DNA of 64,000 nt from Calycina herbarum. Taxonomy: Eukaryota > Ascomycota > Leotiomycetes > Helotiales > Pezizellaceae. The translations under genes and the position numbers were made by a program. The notes under the pieces are model-generated. The model saw nothing but the letters and a program-made list of their open reading frames with translations, did no database searches and was not told the origin of the DNA. The DNA lies in the NCBI GenBank assembly GCA_001414485.1, contig LLEY01000155.1, forward strand, positions 1 through 64,000, given 5' to 3'. Of the stretch, positions 42,766-54,587 are shown piece after piece (position 1 is the stretch's first letter; each line of letters opens with the position of its first letter).

Positions 42766-45700
42766 ATGCCAAAAAAGGAGTCAACGGAGGAGTTCTTCGT
42801 ACGATCTCGTGTCAAAGGCTCTAGTATCAAGTTAGAAATCGTCAACGGGAAAAAGGTGAAAAAAGATCTCTAGCCAGGAACAGAGAAAAACTACACTCGT
42901 GCTCTAGCGCGATAGGACTAGTAAGGGTTATTTCCTAATCTCTAGTAAAAATTTCTTCTAACGCTTATCTCCTTACTAAATAGATATAAACTCAAACACC
43001 CTAGAGCTACCCTAGATAATATAGAGACGTTGAAAGATTAGGCTAGATATATCGTATATAGTATCCTAGGTGCTTATAGCGACGATATTCTAGGTTTAGG
43101 ATCTGTTATCCGCTTGTAGAAGGATCTTATAACAGGCTGGCAGTAGAAAGAACGTAAGCTAAAGATAGACCCTGAAGTAGTTACTACTATCTCGAATGTA
43201 AGCCCTAGAGGCGTTGTTTCCACTTTATTAAAGCATTATATACAATCGCTAACAGAGTATAGTTTATAAAAGGTCCTTTGCAGAAGGAAATCGGTCTACG
43301 CTATAGGAAGCGAGAGAGGAAGTATAGCACTATGATTCACTTTATTCACCTTAGAACACAGCTCTGGTTAAATGATTGGTATACTTATAGACAGCTAAGA
43401 ACTAGATTAGAAGTATAGGGCCAGCTCTAAATACAAGTATTCACATTAGTAAGAGTCGGCGAGTATATATAATTAACCTGCTATCCTAGGTTAGGTCGAG
43501 GCCTTTATTATCAGGTAGGTCCTGATTCTTTAGTCTCTCCTAAGACTAGGCAAACGACTAATAGTTTATTCTAGGATATTACTTTTACAGTGTTTCGAAA
43601 TAAGGATAGAAGAGCAGAGTTTGCTATATAGGTTATATAAGACGTAAAAAACATAACATTTAAGCCAGATAAAAGGTAACGTTCTATTACTTAACACCTT
43701 AAAGCTATTTTCTAAAGACTAATTATAAAATAGGCTAGAGCACTTATTATATAAAGGTTTATAACCTCGACCGCTCTTTTATAATCCAATCCTTACGTAT
43801 CTCGCCAAATTTATTATAAAAAGGGTCTTTAGAGATTATAAGACGATGGATAAGCTTCTTAGTCTCGAGCTAGCCAGGGATGAGATGTTCTAACTCTATT
43901 AGGATCCAGAGGTCCTTAATCTACCCTTCTTCTAAAAAGATAATAAAGAGATCAACACAGCAGACATACTTAGTAAACGTATAAGAGAGTTAGGCTTTCG
44001 TTCAGGATATAAGCTCCCGCCTACAATCTATAACTTCAGAGCCGAAGGTCTATTCCTTATTAGTATACTTCACTAGTACTGATTAGGCGAATTTGTTATT
44101 AAAACTAACGTGTTTTTAGATAAGCTCTATTTAACGGCTTAGAGAATGAAGCATAGCGGTTATACTAATAAGAATACCTATCGTAACTATTATATACCTA
44201 ACAACGCTAGAACTGACAGCTAAGGCAGCTACTTCAGCGATAAGCTACGTAGTATTATTAATAATAGGTTTCAGTCTATGACTTTGTATTATAATCCTAA
44301 ACTTTGGCAGTCTCTTCTGGTAGAAAAACAGTATAAGCTTGAAAGTAGCCTAGAATTTACCGCTATCGAACAGGAGCTAGAAGCTCTGTCTCTAGATCCC
44401 AGGGACGACTCGGCTGTCACAGGTCAACGGAAGGAGTTACGTATAGAGAAGAGAAAGCTTATTACTAAAGAGCTCCGCAAGAGCTGGAAACTTCAGCTAA
44501 GCAGAATTCCTTCTAACAAAGGCGACAACTACTTAATCAGGTATTACTAGACTATATTTTCCCACGTCTATAACTTAATACTAGAACGCGACCGCTTAGC
44601 ATCTAGTTTATTTACCGTCGCTTCTATTCGTAGTAAAGAATGGCGAGCAGTCCTCTATGATATAATCGCGCTCTATTAATAAGAAACTGAAGTAGCGGTT
44701 TATCTAGGCTTAGAACCAGAGAAGTGCTTTTGCTTACTAACAGAGTCTAAGAGGAAGATAGACAAGTTCGTATACTCCTTAACACCTTTTCAGATTTCGT
44801 ATAATATAAAGTGCTAATATTAGATTATTGAATAGTAAGCCGGCTGCCTAGAGATAGAGGCATATCTATAGCTGTTATAGAAAGAGCCTTAGAGCCATCT
44901 GTGGATTTATAGAAATATGTTTCTTCTATAGCGAATAGGTTATAGGGAAAGATAAGTAGGAGAACCATTGCCAAGTTCACTTAGACAGCTATAAACCTCT
45001 ACCGGCTCAGTGTAATCCGCTATTTTACAGCGGGACCCTAGCTTCGCCTAGTATATACCCCTTCTGCCTAGACAATACAACGCTTTCAGCTGCTAAACGA
45101 ATGCATCAGTTCTATGACAAGGCTAAATAGAGAGATCATATTTCCGACTACTTTAGAATCTTTAAAAAAAATATAGGAAGTCTATATAAGGGCACATCAC
45201 CTAAATGCCCAATTCCAAGGTTACACTGTCCCGACGCTTTTATATTAGCGCAACAGGTGAAATTTCACCTTCAGAATAATCATAGTGCTGAATTCGTCAC
45301 GAGAGCAAAGAAATCTCAGCCCCTGGATGAAGTAGACGACAGATGCTCTAAAACTAAGAGGGTCAGAAGCGTTATTAAGCAGGAACTAGACATAGATGTA
45401 GGAAAACGCTCTAAACCAGCATACGAATTTGTATACCAGACGGCGGAACAATGGTGTCGAAAGAGCTATAATACCTCGCATCCAGCAGCCATTCGTTCTG
45501 CTCCTTCAAGTATACCATCAACTCCCAATGACGCCAATAGCAATATTAACCCACTCCTTCTTTCTCTGCCAGATACCACCGCACCTGTTGGAGACAACAC
45601 AATTCGCTCGTCACCACGTTAAAGCTTTACTATTACCTCCCGTGAATCGAACTCTGTGACGGAGTCTTCTGAGGGGTGTAACATAGCATCGGAATATAAT

Positions 45701-46298
45701 ATGATTGAAGCAGAGGACCTTATAGACCTCGACGAAGAATCTCAAGCCTTAGAGGCTGGTGAGTCTCTTATACATGTTGTTATAGCTCCGAGTATATGTT
45801 AATAACACCGATGTTTCAGAGACTTAAGTCTAACTAAAATATAGGAGCTCTTATTATCCCAGTAGACGACAGTGACTAGCTTAACCTTTCAACTATCAAA
45901 GACACTTTTCCCGGGGAGAAGCCATCAGTAGAGTCAACTGATGTTCTAACCTATGAAGATATAGCTACTGAGAAAGGAGTGCTCAAATATATTAATAAAG
46001 ATTTTGTATTTGTCGACGACTCGATAGATCCAGGTAACTCGAGACTACTTTTTTAATCTTTGTGCTATTTGCTTATTATAAACTAGATCTACGGAATATT
46101 CTTAATTACGAAGAGCTACCTGACTCACATGTTAGTGGAACCTACAGTAGTCCTAGTAACGGCTCTATAGAGGGTATACCTACTTCTTATCAAGACCTAG
46201 AATATTAACAGCTTAGCGAACAAGCTATTCACGAAACTAGGCTATCTGCTGTGGACCCCGACAATAACCAGTTCGAGGTTAAGAGGGTTCTAGATGAC
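42766..46298 (+). pseudogene. DUF3435 tyrosine-recombinase-like gene (Starship 'captain' family) with C2H2 and chromodomain-like tail, RIPed
   Basis: ATG at 42766 opens MPKKESTEEFFVRSRVKGSS. The DUF3435 part reads ETLKD.ARYIVYSILGAYSD, IRL.KDLITGW.KERKLK, then PPTIYNFRAEGLFLI (putative catalytic Arg), a 57-nt intron (44063-44119; GTATAC donor, ACTAAC branch, TTTTTAG acceptor), RMKHSGYTNKNTYRNYY (putative His and nucleophile Tyr), and an open stretch 44278-44550. A one-base shift near 44930 leads to C2H2-like FCLDN, CPIPRLHCPDAF and FHLQNNH (about 45060-45290), and an open frame to 45619. Acidic exons follow with likely introns near 45759-45819 and 46030-46087, ending in NNQFEVKRVLDD, like a chromodomain start, cut by element A' at 46298. 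Captains are integrases of Starship giant elements; whether this one was is unknown. Confidence 0.78.
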
Positions 46299-47368
46299 CA
46301 AGTCGTCTGCGTTCCTGTCTATAAGTTCGATCTTGTAGTCGTATAGGCGACGAGGGGGAAGAGTATTAGACGCAGCTTTGGAGAAAACGTCTACAAGATC
46401 CTAGTAGGCTCCGGGGAGGCTTTCTTAGACCCGTAAGTCGTCTTTTTAATCCGTAAGCTTTTTTTCTATTAAGTAATCGATCTTATAAAGAGAGGTACTA
46501 AAGGCTATAGCTTCAGTGTCTTATAGGTTACGGCGGTATATAGTAGCACCGATAACAGCGATGTCTACCGGTGGCAGGTTAAGGCGTACACGTTTCAGGC
46601 GCGCTATAGAGGCTTTACGGATATCTAAACCTGTAAGAGCGCGGTTTATATTTCGTAAGTTGTTTTAGCGGTCCTAGTACTTACTATGACGTACGGCTAG
46701 GGGTGTAGTAGGCAGGCGCGCTAGGATCCGAGGGACTAGCAGCTCGTCGATAAGGCTTATAAACAGTTACAGGTCTTTCTAGTATTTATATATAACCTGT
46801 TCTTCTAGGGCCTGATCGCGGCGATCCGCGTCAGCTTAGTAATCTAGGTTTAATAGCCGAGTCTATAGGATCCTAGGATCTAGGAGGCGTAGCTAGACAA
46901 GGTTAGGAGAAGAAGAGAGATCTGCGGGCTATATAAGTCGTTACTAGCGGGGGTTAAGTTATACGTTAAGCTAGTTAAACTATATATACCTAAGAATAAG
47001 GTTCTAATAGCTAGTATTAAGGAGGACTATAGGGACGTTGTACTATTTATAGCCGTCTATGTATAAGTGAAGAATAATATAACGGTCCGCGGACTATCAA
47101 CTCTGTCTATCAAAGCCGCGAACTGTAATAGGAGTAGGAAGAGTATAAATAGTTAAAGAGAAGAAGCGAGCTAGCCTCTAAGCGAACTTTATACTAATAA
47201 GTATAAAGCCGTTTACTCTAGTATTAGCTAGAGCAGAGGTTTTGAATCCGTATCTATTAAAAACTAAGTTATAAGAGACTATGAACTGTTTTCCTCTAAG
47301 TAGCTGACTTAGATCGATAGCTAACTAGCCAGGACCTCGGTAAAGCAAGCCTAGGGGGGAGACTTTCC

Positions 47369-48343
47369 CTAGACTTGGTCGTTTTCTAACTGTTCTAAGT
47401 CGGACGTAGGCTTCGCAAGCTTATTAACGTCTATAATAGGCTTAGAGTTCTTAGGGTATTCGCGGGTATAGTACCTAGTCCTCTTACACTTGAAGCAGGC
47501 GTCGTCCGGTTCTTTATAAGCAGGCGTTAGTTTACGTAATAGTCTGTAAAGGCGGGGGGCCGGGGTAGGGGAGGTTGTATAGAACACAGTTTAAGTAGTA
47601 GTAAAAGTTCTAGCTAGGCGAGAGGTAGTAGTAGCAGTTATAGGCTAGGGGATAAGACGAGTAGTTTGTAAGTTGCTTCTATAGAGCTGAAGTCTTTGTA
47701 AGTTCTTATTAACAAGTCGACACTTGTTTACTAGGGCTGTACTTATAAGCAGGACGTCTAAGAATAGTAAGACAGACTGTTATAGAGGTGGCGTAAGCTT
47801 GTTATATAAGTCGGGCTATAAGTCGTCTGTCGGGATCCGTCTAGTGCTTGTAAGGTATAAGAAGCGAGTATAGAAGGTTACGAAAGTCTCGTTATCTCTT
47901 ATAACAAGCCGGCGGAATTCGATATAGGCGTTCTATACTTTAAACAGGTTCTCTAGAATATCTATAAGATATACGATTATTTCTTTTATAAACTAAAACA
48001 GCTTAGGTCTCTTCCGGTAACAGAGCACGAGATACTTCTAAGCAATATCAGCTATATAGTTAAAAACATAAGCTATCTTTGCTTCCTCTAGCTTAAACAT
48101 AGAGGCGTTGATAAGGAACTTATCCTTAATCTAGATCTTCTAGTTATTAAAGGTTAGAGACGAGCTATCCGTTAAGGGCTTAGTATTCTTAAGCTTAACT
48201 ATAAACGACCTATGTTATCTAGTTTCGGACGGGGTATTCCCTCGCGGAGGGGTACGGACGTTGTCTAGTTGTTCTCGTAGTAGGCGGACCTGTTCTAGGG
48301 CTGTAGTAAGCTGTTGAGCGTCCGTAGGCTAGTCGGCAGACAT
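47369..48343 (-). pseudogene. gag of the truncated Gypsy A copy
   Basis: ATG at 48343-48341 survives (lost in copy A). The frame ends at TAG 47371-47369. The open C-terminal part (47587-47369) has the zinc knuckle CFKCKRTRYYTREYPK, in which the His and last Cys are mutated to Tyr while the first two Cys persist. Copy A lost the second Cys instead, so the two copies were RIPed independently. Confidence 0.88.
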
Positions 48344-48562
48344 CGTTATAGACGACTTAGTTATAAGGACAGAGGGTATAGGTAGAAGAGCCCCAGACTC
48401 TTATACGCAGTGGTAGGCGCGGGTACGCAGGGCTGTATAAGGCACCGGTAGCATCTATAGACAGTCTATATAGACCGTAGGTGTCGTGTTAGAATTGTAA
48501 CAGATATTCTAATCCTTCCTAGGAGCAGTAGTAAATAGAGAGAAGAAGAGAGCTTTAGATAA

Positions 48563-48891
48563 TATAACAAACCTAATCTACTAGCCCTCTAGTAGTTATC
48601 CTTATCTATAGTATACACTAGTATAGTAGATAATTAGAGAAGTAAGAGATAGTTTAATTAAAGATCTAAAGCTATAGAAGAGAAGAGAAGGAAAGAGGAG
48701 ACTTCTAGAGGTTCTATAATATAGAGATAGCTAAGGAATCGATAAGTTATAGGAATGTCGATCCGTTTGTAGAAATAGTTCCTAGCCTAGGTAGGAATGG
48801 TTCTAGGCTAGGCTAGGAATAGCAGGCTTTGCGGACGCCGGCGAGCAGCCGTACGCGAGTCACGTGCTCGGCGGTGGCCAGGTCCGTAACA
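48563..48891 (-). repeat. 5' LTR of the truncated Gypsy A copy (329 bp)
   Basis: Matches 2167-2495 and 7757-8085 over its full length. Confidence 0.93.
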
Positions 48892-49150
48892 CTCGACTAA
48901 CTTAGACGAGGCTCTAAAGAGTAGTGCTACTCTGCTAGCGGAGATCGGCTAGCTTTACGAATCAAGGTTACTTAAACGTTACTATTAGCACGAGCGGAGG
49001 CTTCTGGAAATTATTAAACAGCTTTATAACCTAAGGAACGTAAGTAATATATACCTGCTCTAGAGTGCTACTAACTGTATTATAGTAATAGCTTAAACGA
49101 TCGAACGAATTAAGAGAGTATTAATATTAGAGAATTTTAAGTAAATATAC
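48892..49150 (+). pseudogene. Unidentified coding relic, helical
   Basis: One frame with only TAG/TAA stops reads STNLDEALKSSATLLAEIG, LYESRLLKRYY and RRLLEIIKQLYNLRNVSN, a helical, possibly coiled-coil region. It could be the far C-terminus of the gene broken by A' on the other side (DUF3435 gene) or of another gene; nothing decides this. Confidence 0.4.
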
Positions 49151-49760
49151 CCGACTAAGTAATTACGTTATTTATAGACTAAATAATTTAGGTCCTCGAT
49201 TATAGTTCTTTCTTTTCTGTCTAAGCTTAAACTTCTATTAGAGATACTTAATATATATATAGCAACTTTAGGCTCGGATATATATATAATAGTATTAGCT
49301 CCCTAGATAAGCAAACGTTAGATTTACGTTGCTTATTATTATATTTAATAAAATTAGCTCCTACTTGCTTTTGGACTTAGGCTAGCTAAGTCTAGGCTTT
49401 GAAGTAAGAGATATTTTTATTCTTTTAGTATCCTATAGTATCTATAAGTTTATCTAACAGCTAAATCATCAATTATTAGAAAGTAAATTCGAGTAATATA
49501 TTACTCTAGCTAAATTATTAAAGACCTTCTTAAATAGTGTCTTAAGACCAGTGTTTCAAGGCTGGAGAGAGTTAATACAGCTAAAATAATATCCTTTTAT
49601 TTCTATTCTAAACTCTAAATATATATAAAACCTAACAAAAGTTATTACTTTAAGAAGTCTCCTAGAAAGCTCTTATAAAATACGCTCTTTATTATCTGAA
49701 AAATCCTTCTTAGCTATTATAAACTTATCTTCTAAGACAGGAAGGGACATTACTTAGCTA
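49151..49760. other. RIPed AT-rich stretch, nothing recognised
   Basis: No repeat or coding block that I could identify on either strand. Confidence 0.5.
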
Positions 49761-49829
49761 GCCGCCGGGACCGTTATATCTGAATCTATTAGCGTTCTCG
49801 CTCTACTACACGAGTGAGAAGGCTACTTA

Positions 49830-50700
49830 CACTCCCGAGTAATTAATCATTTTATAACTTATAAGTTTACTATTCATTTCCTAGCTAAACTATTTCTTTT
49901 ATTAGTACTATATAAATCAATCTTAGAACTCTTTTATAATAGCTTCTTAAATCCACCCTCTTCTAGTATACTCTATAAGATAAAACGTAATAACTCTAAA
50001 ATCATCTTAAGAGGTAAAGAACAGTAGACTTCTATACTAATCTACTCTAACGCAGTAGACCTCTTAAACGTTAGTAATCTTATACGCTCTTTATTATATT
50101 TTACACAGCCCTGGAAACCCGGCACCGACACTAAGCAGATATAGAGAGTTCTAAGGTCTTAACACCTCTTAATAGCTCGAAGAACTCTAGTAATTAAAAT
50201 ATCACTATCTAGATATAAGGACAGGTACTATATATAGTTAACTCTTTCTAGAAATAGGAAGCGCTCTAGGTTCGTCCTATCTATTATAAACTTGTTTTAG
50301 CAGTAGAACACAGCGACAGCCTCTATATATATCTGCTTAGAAGTTTAGAAAATAGCTAAACTTCTAGATCGATAGCCTATTAGAGAATATAGTCTGAAAT
50401 CGATTAGGGAATCCTTAATAAGAGTCTACTCTAAAATCATTCTTCGAATCTTCTCTAGGAACCTGTTAAAGTCTAACGGCTCTTTTAGGATTTCAAGCTC
50501 TATAAGACTATAAATAATAAATTTAGCCCTTTTAGCAATTATATTAGAACACTTACTAGAAGATCTTATACTTAGTTCTCGAGAGCTTCTTATTTTATTT
50601 ATACTCTTAATATTAATAATACCTAATCTTTTACTTAAATTTGATTTACCTTTGATAAAACATATCAATTATATAAGAAAGCTCTCTTTTATTAGAGTTG
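49830..50700 (-). pseudogene. Unidentified gene, F-box/2EXR-like pattern, RIPed
   Basis: On the minus strand, one frame from about 50668 runs through an open part (50668-50426: RAKFIIYSLIELEILKEP, LDFNRFLEKIRRMILE). It continues with RIP stops as DFRLYSLIGYRSRSLAIF, TSKQIYIEAVAVFYC.NKFII, LERFLFLERVNYI, LRAIKRC.DLRTLYICLVSV and RSTALE.ISIEVYCSLPLKM. The block 'nKQIy.EA..vFY..N.F.i' after a short hydrophobic cap is typical of fungal F-box/2EXR-type proteins. I infer the class from pattern only. A start may lie near 50662 (M of MICFIKGK). Confidence 0.4.
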
Positions 50701-51139
50701 ACCTCGTTAATAAGCGTATCTACCTATAAAGAGAGCGACTATACTAAATACTAAAGATGCCTCTTTTCCGTCTCTGCTAGACTGAGATTATAGCGGACTT
50801 TATCTAAAAAGCCTGTTATATTATAGGTTTTTATATTCGTCTTACTAAGTCTATAAGAAGAAAATAAATAAACTAGGCAGAGGGAGAGGAGGTGTTGGTT
50901 TAGATAGACCTTAGAGGAATAGATAGGTCTATTTATAATATTCTTTATCTAGTAGTAAACTATTACCTTCTATTTACTAATCTAAGCTACTACCTAATTA
51001 CAAGCTCCCGTTAGTTAATAGAAGAGCTAGATACGATTAATAAAACGCGGTACCTTCTTTTATATATAAGTAAGCTACTACGCTAGCACCTGTCTAGATG
51101 TAAAGAGGAGCTATCCTTTTCTAAGACGATATTTATACG

Positions 51140-51490
51140 TCGGAGTTAGGTACTATAGAAATACTTACCTGAAATTACGTTAATACTATTATCTTTCTAA
51201 TCGAGATAGCTCTGTAGAGAGTTGACTAAGATAAAAGTTAGAGCCGCGGCTATAATAGCATGTTTACTTGCTATAGGAAGATTTATACGTTAGTAAATAA
51301 ACAATTCAAACGCTAATAGAGCAGCTAAGGTAGAGCTATTTATTACTATAGTACTACGAAAACTAGCCACTTATACGAATATTATTACTCTTCTTACTAT
51401 CTAATATAGATCTATACTCGTAGACAATGTTAGCTAAGTAGTAATTATTCGTTTATTAAAGTATATATAACTTAAGTACAACGGCTCTCA
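51140..51490 (-). pseudogene. Membrane-protein relic
   Basis: Minus-strand frame with RIP stops: LY.IVRRVIIFV.VASFRST, IVINSSTLAALLAFELFIY, INLPIASKHAIIAAALTFIL, VNSLQSYLD.KDNSINVIS, followed by GTAAGT that may be an intron donor. Two hydrophobic segments about 20 residues long suggest membrane helices. Family not recognised. Confidence 0.4.
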
Positions 51491-53829
51491 AGTCTCTATT
51501 AAATCCCTCTACGATTATCCTTCCTACTATATAATACATAGTAACGCAGCTCTGCTAGTAGTAATATATCGACGCTTAGCTATAATAGTGTTATACGTTG
51601 AAGCAAGTACTAATTGTCTTATAACGCCTTTAGCTATATAATAAGTTCTTTGTCTCTTTAAAAATTTCTTCTAACAAAGTCTAAGATAAAACAGGTTATA
51701 ACTACTCTCCTCTTATTACCCTAAATATTCTGTTTTCTATACTTAGCTATAGCTATATCTACTAGTTATCTCTAGACGCGGAGATCGGACGTGACTTAAA
51801 CTTACCTTTCTAGTCTTTGTATAAATCTCCTAGTACTACTAAACCTGATTCTAGACTCCTTCCTTAACGCTGTATTACTAATACTTAGATCTCAATCTTT
51901 ACTTAACCTCTACCTAGCTTACTATTCCCCCTCTGTTAGTACACTTCTAGTACTAACGCCGGTTGCTATTTTAGCTTGCTAGGATTTTTATAAATAGTTT
52001 AAAGCTACTATAGCTTAGTATAACTTCTTTTTAGACGCGGCATCGCCGTTGTATAAATATCACTACTAGCTGACTTTGCTACTAGCGATCTCCTCTTTGT
52101 TAGTTAGACTAATTCACTCTATCCCTTCTCTAAAACTTATAGTAACTTTCTATATATAATATTATAGCTTATCCTTGCCTTATTTTCTAGGGCTAGTTTC
52201 TACCTACCGCCACCGATACCTAGACCTCTTTCGTAGTATAATATCTATATAAATTATATAATAGAAGGCTATTATCCTAAACCTCTATAATTAACTAACT
52301 AGTTTTTAAGATAGAGCTTTAGATTAGGGTTCTCGTTATTTTAGGTTACGGTAAGCATCTGTAAAATTCTATGTTATAATATACTCTTATAGAGAATTTA
52401 AATAGCTACTTAAAGAGTTTAAACGTTTATAACTATATTAGATTCGTAACTATAGGGGTTTCTATTAGAAGGCTAACTAGTTGTTATACTAAATAATTTG
52501 AATAAGTGTTGAATTTTATAGTTTATAAGGTTAAAGCTAGGCTAGATAAAACTTTTTCTATAAAGAGGCCTCCTCGGTTAACAACCGACAGTTTATATCT
52601 ATAATATTTTCTATATTATTACTTCCTCGACTAGTAATACTTTAATCTTATACTAAATTCACTTAGTAGCTATACGTATACCTCTAAAACTTCTATACAC
52701 GTGCTCTTCTTTAATTATATCCTAGAATTCTCCTCGCTAGCCGTAGATTCGTCTATCTTCCCTTTATAAGAGCTCTTATCTTAAAGTTACTTGATTATCT
52801 TTATTACTTTCTTAACGCTATTAAGCCTGTATCGAGCTTTGTAAACTAATAACTTACTAATCTATGTTAGAAGTCGGCCTGAGTATTAGTTGTTCCTTAG
52901 TATAGCTCTCTTAGCTCCCCTTCTGCTTAACGTAAAGCATTAGAAAGAGATAGGTCTGATCTACGGGTGCCTAGTCCTCCTTAGTTTGTAGCTTAGACCA
53001 CGTTCTCTTTATCTACGTCGAAGCAGATTATAACGTCCCTTTTATATATCGGAGTATAAATAGGCCGCTCTGTTACCTATCTATATTATAAGTGCTACTC
53101 TTTCTACTACCTAATATATAATAGCGGAGCTATGATAATAATCAAGTAGAAATAGATCAGCTGTGATAATAGACCTATACGTTTAATATAAAGTTGTTAA
53201 ATATACTTTAAGAGTGAAGCTATAATAGTAGGATTTATAGACCTATATAAATAACTTAACTTATACTATAGAGCTGAGGGAATTGCCTAGAAAGCGTCTG
53301 CTTAGCTGGATTCGCGGTTTGACATAGATAACTTAATTTATACTATTTAGATATTATATAGAGTACTACTAATATAGAGAAGTAATACTCGACGTTATAG
53401 TCTCGGAAGGAGTAAAGCTATTTAAGAGTCGGTATAAATACTTAACTCGTCTAGTGAAGCCAGCCTCTATTGAACCTATAACTATTATCCTTCTTACTAT
53501 AAATGCGAAGAATAGGAAGCGATGCTCTATATTAAAGGCTTAGTAACAATAGTATCTATAGATTTCTATAGATCGCCTCTCGTAGCTGATAAATATAACT
53601 ACCTCTTCTATTCTATCTCCTCTACCTCTCTATAGCTAACTTATATAGTATCTTCTTTTATCTCGTATTATATTATCTATATAACCTAATTATTAGAATT
53701 TCATAAGTAACTATAGACTTCTAAGCTCTTTCTCTAAGCAAAGTTATAACCTAGCTAGCCTTTAGAGTATATATGTACCTAGCTATAGAACTTTAACTAA
53801 AAAGTATAGGAAACCTTTTTTCTATATCA

Positions 53830-54030
53830 GATAGTAATATCGACAATACTAATAACAGCGACAACACGCTTACTAAAAAGATAATCAACGAGATTTATAA
53901 GAACGTTCTAAAACTTATAAACAAGACCTAGAAGCGTAAGCCCGCCGGACAGGTTCTATTTTTAGTTAATATTAACAGGGATTCGGAGCTATCTTAGAAA
54001 CGTTATTATAGCTAATCCTAAGTTTCTCTA
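53830..54030 (+). pseudogene. Unidentified coding relic
   Basis: Frame SISDSNIDNTNNSDNTLTKK, IINEIYKNVLKLINKT.KRK and PAGQVLFLVNINRDSELS carries only RIP-type stops. Hydrophilic start followed by a helical stretch; no family recognised. Confidence 0.35.
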
Positions 54031-54587
54031 AAGTAATAGTAGGACGGGATTTAGCCGTAGAAGTTATCGATCTTACTATTGAAGTTATCGATCTTACTAT
54101 CGATATCGAGTATTATACTATTTACTTAAATGTTCTTAGATACAGCTAAGGCTATGTCTCTCGTATATTCGTTTTTACTATATATAGCTATATACGGTAT
54201 TCTACTCTATGATTAATTCTATACACTAACTCTTTTATTATAGGTTTTATATAGCGAATGCCTCCTTAGTAATATCTAAGAAAAGAAACGCGAATCTAGC
54301 TCTATAATTAAAGATGTCTGCTACTCTAAGAGTAACTACTTTAATAAAGGGAAATAAGAGGCCTGTTAAATTTTTAGACTTAAATACGTGATTTGCTATA
54401 CGACGTCAGCGAATGAAATTAATTAGAAGGCGCTGTACAAGAGTGATCTGATTTAGATATTATATAGTAAGTCTTATTTATATCTCAGATATAGATAGTA
54501 ATCTAACTAAAATAGGTTATATATTCTACTGTAGGTATATTCGACAGTAGGCTATAGAACAAAGAATAAAGAAGTGCTCTTCTTATA

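Larger units (their letters stand above)
46299..48891 (-). mobile_element. Truncated second copy of Gypsy element A (5' LTR, gag, start of pol), minus strand
   Basis: The LTR at 48563-48891 has the same 329-bp length and TGTTACGGACCTGGCC start as element A. Sequence then follows A collinearly down to 46299, matching A up to about 4759, in the spacer between protease and RT. RT, RNase H, integrase and 3' LTR are absent. The right flank abuts a different relic at 48892; the left end is fused to the chromodomain-like tail of the DUF3435 gene. RIP hits different sites than in copy A. Confidence 0.92.
50701..54587. other. Deeply RIPed region with scattered coding relics
   Basis: No transposon ends or LTRs found. 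Besides the two fragments listed separately (51140-51490 and 53830-54030), a minus-strand frame near 52720-52560 (DIIKEEHVYRSFRGIRIATK) looks coding, and 54395-54480 on + shows short coding-like pieces. Composition is uniform and fully RIPed, suggesting one or more duplicated host-type genes. Confidence 0.45.

Noticed and set aside
45429..45659. 76-codon + frame
   Set aside because: Alternative-frame shadow of the 45257-45622 part of the DUF3435 gene.
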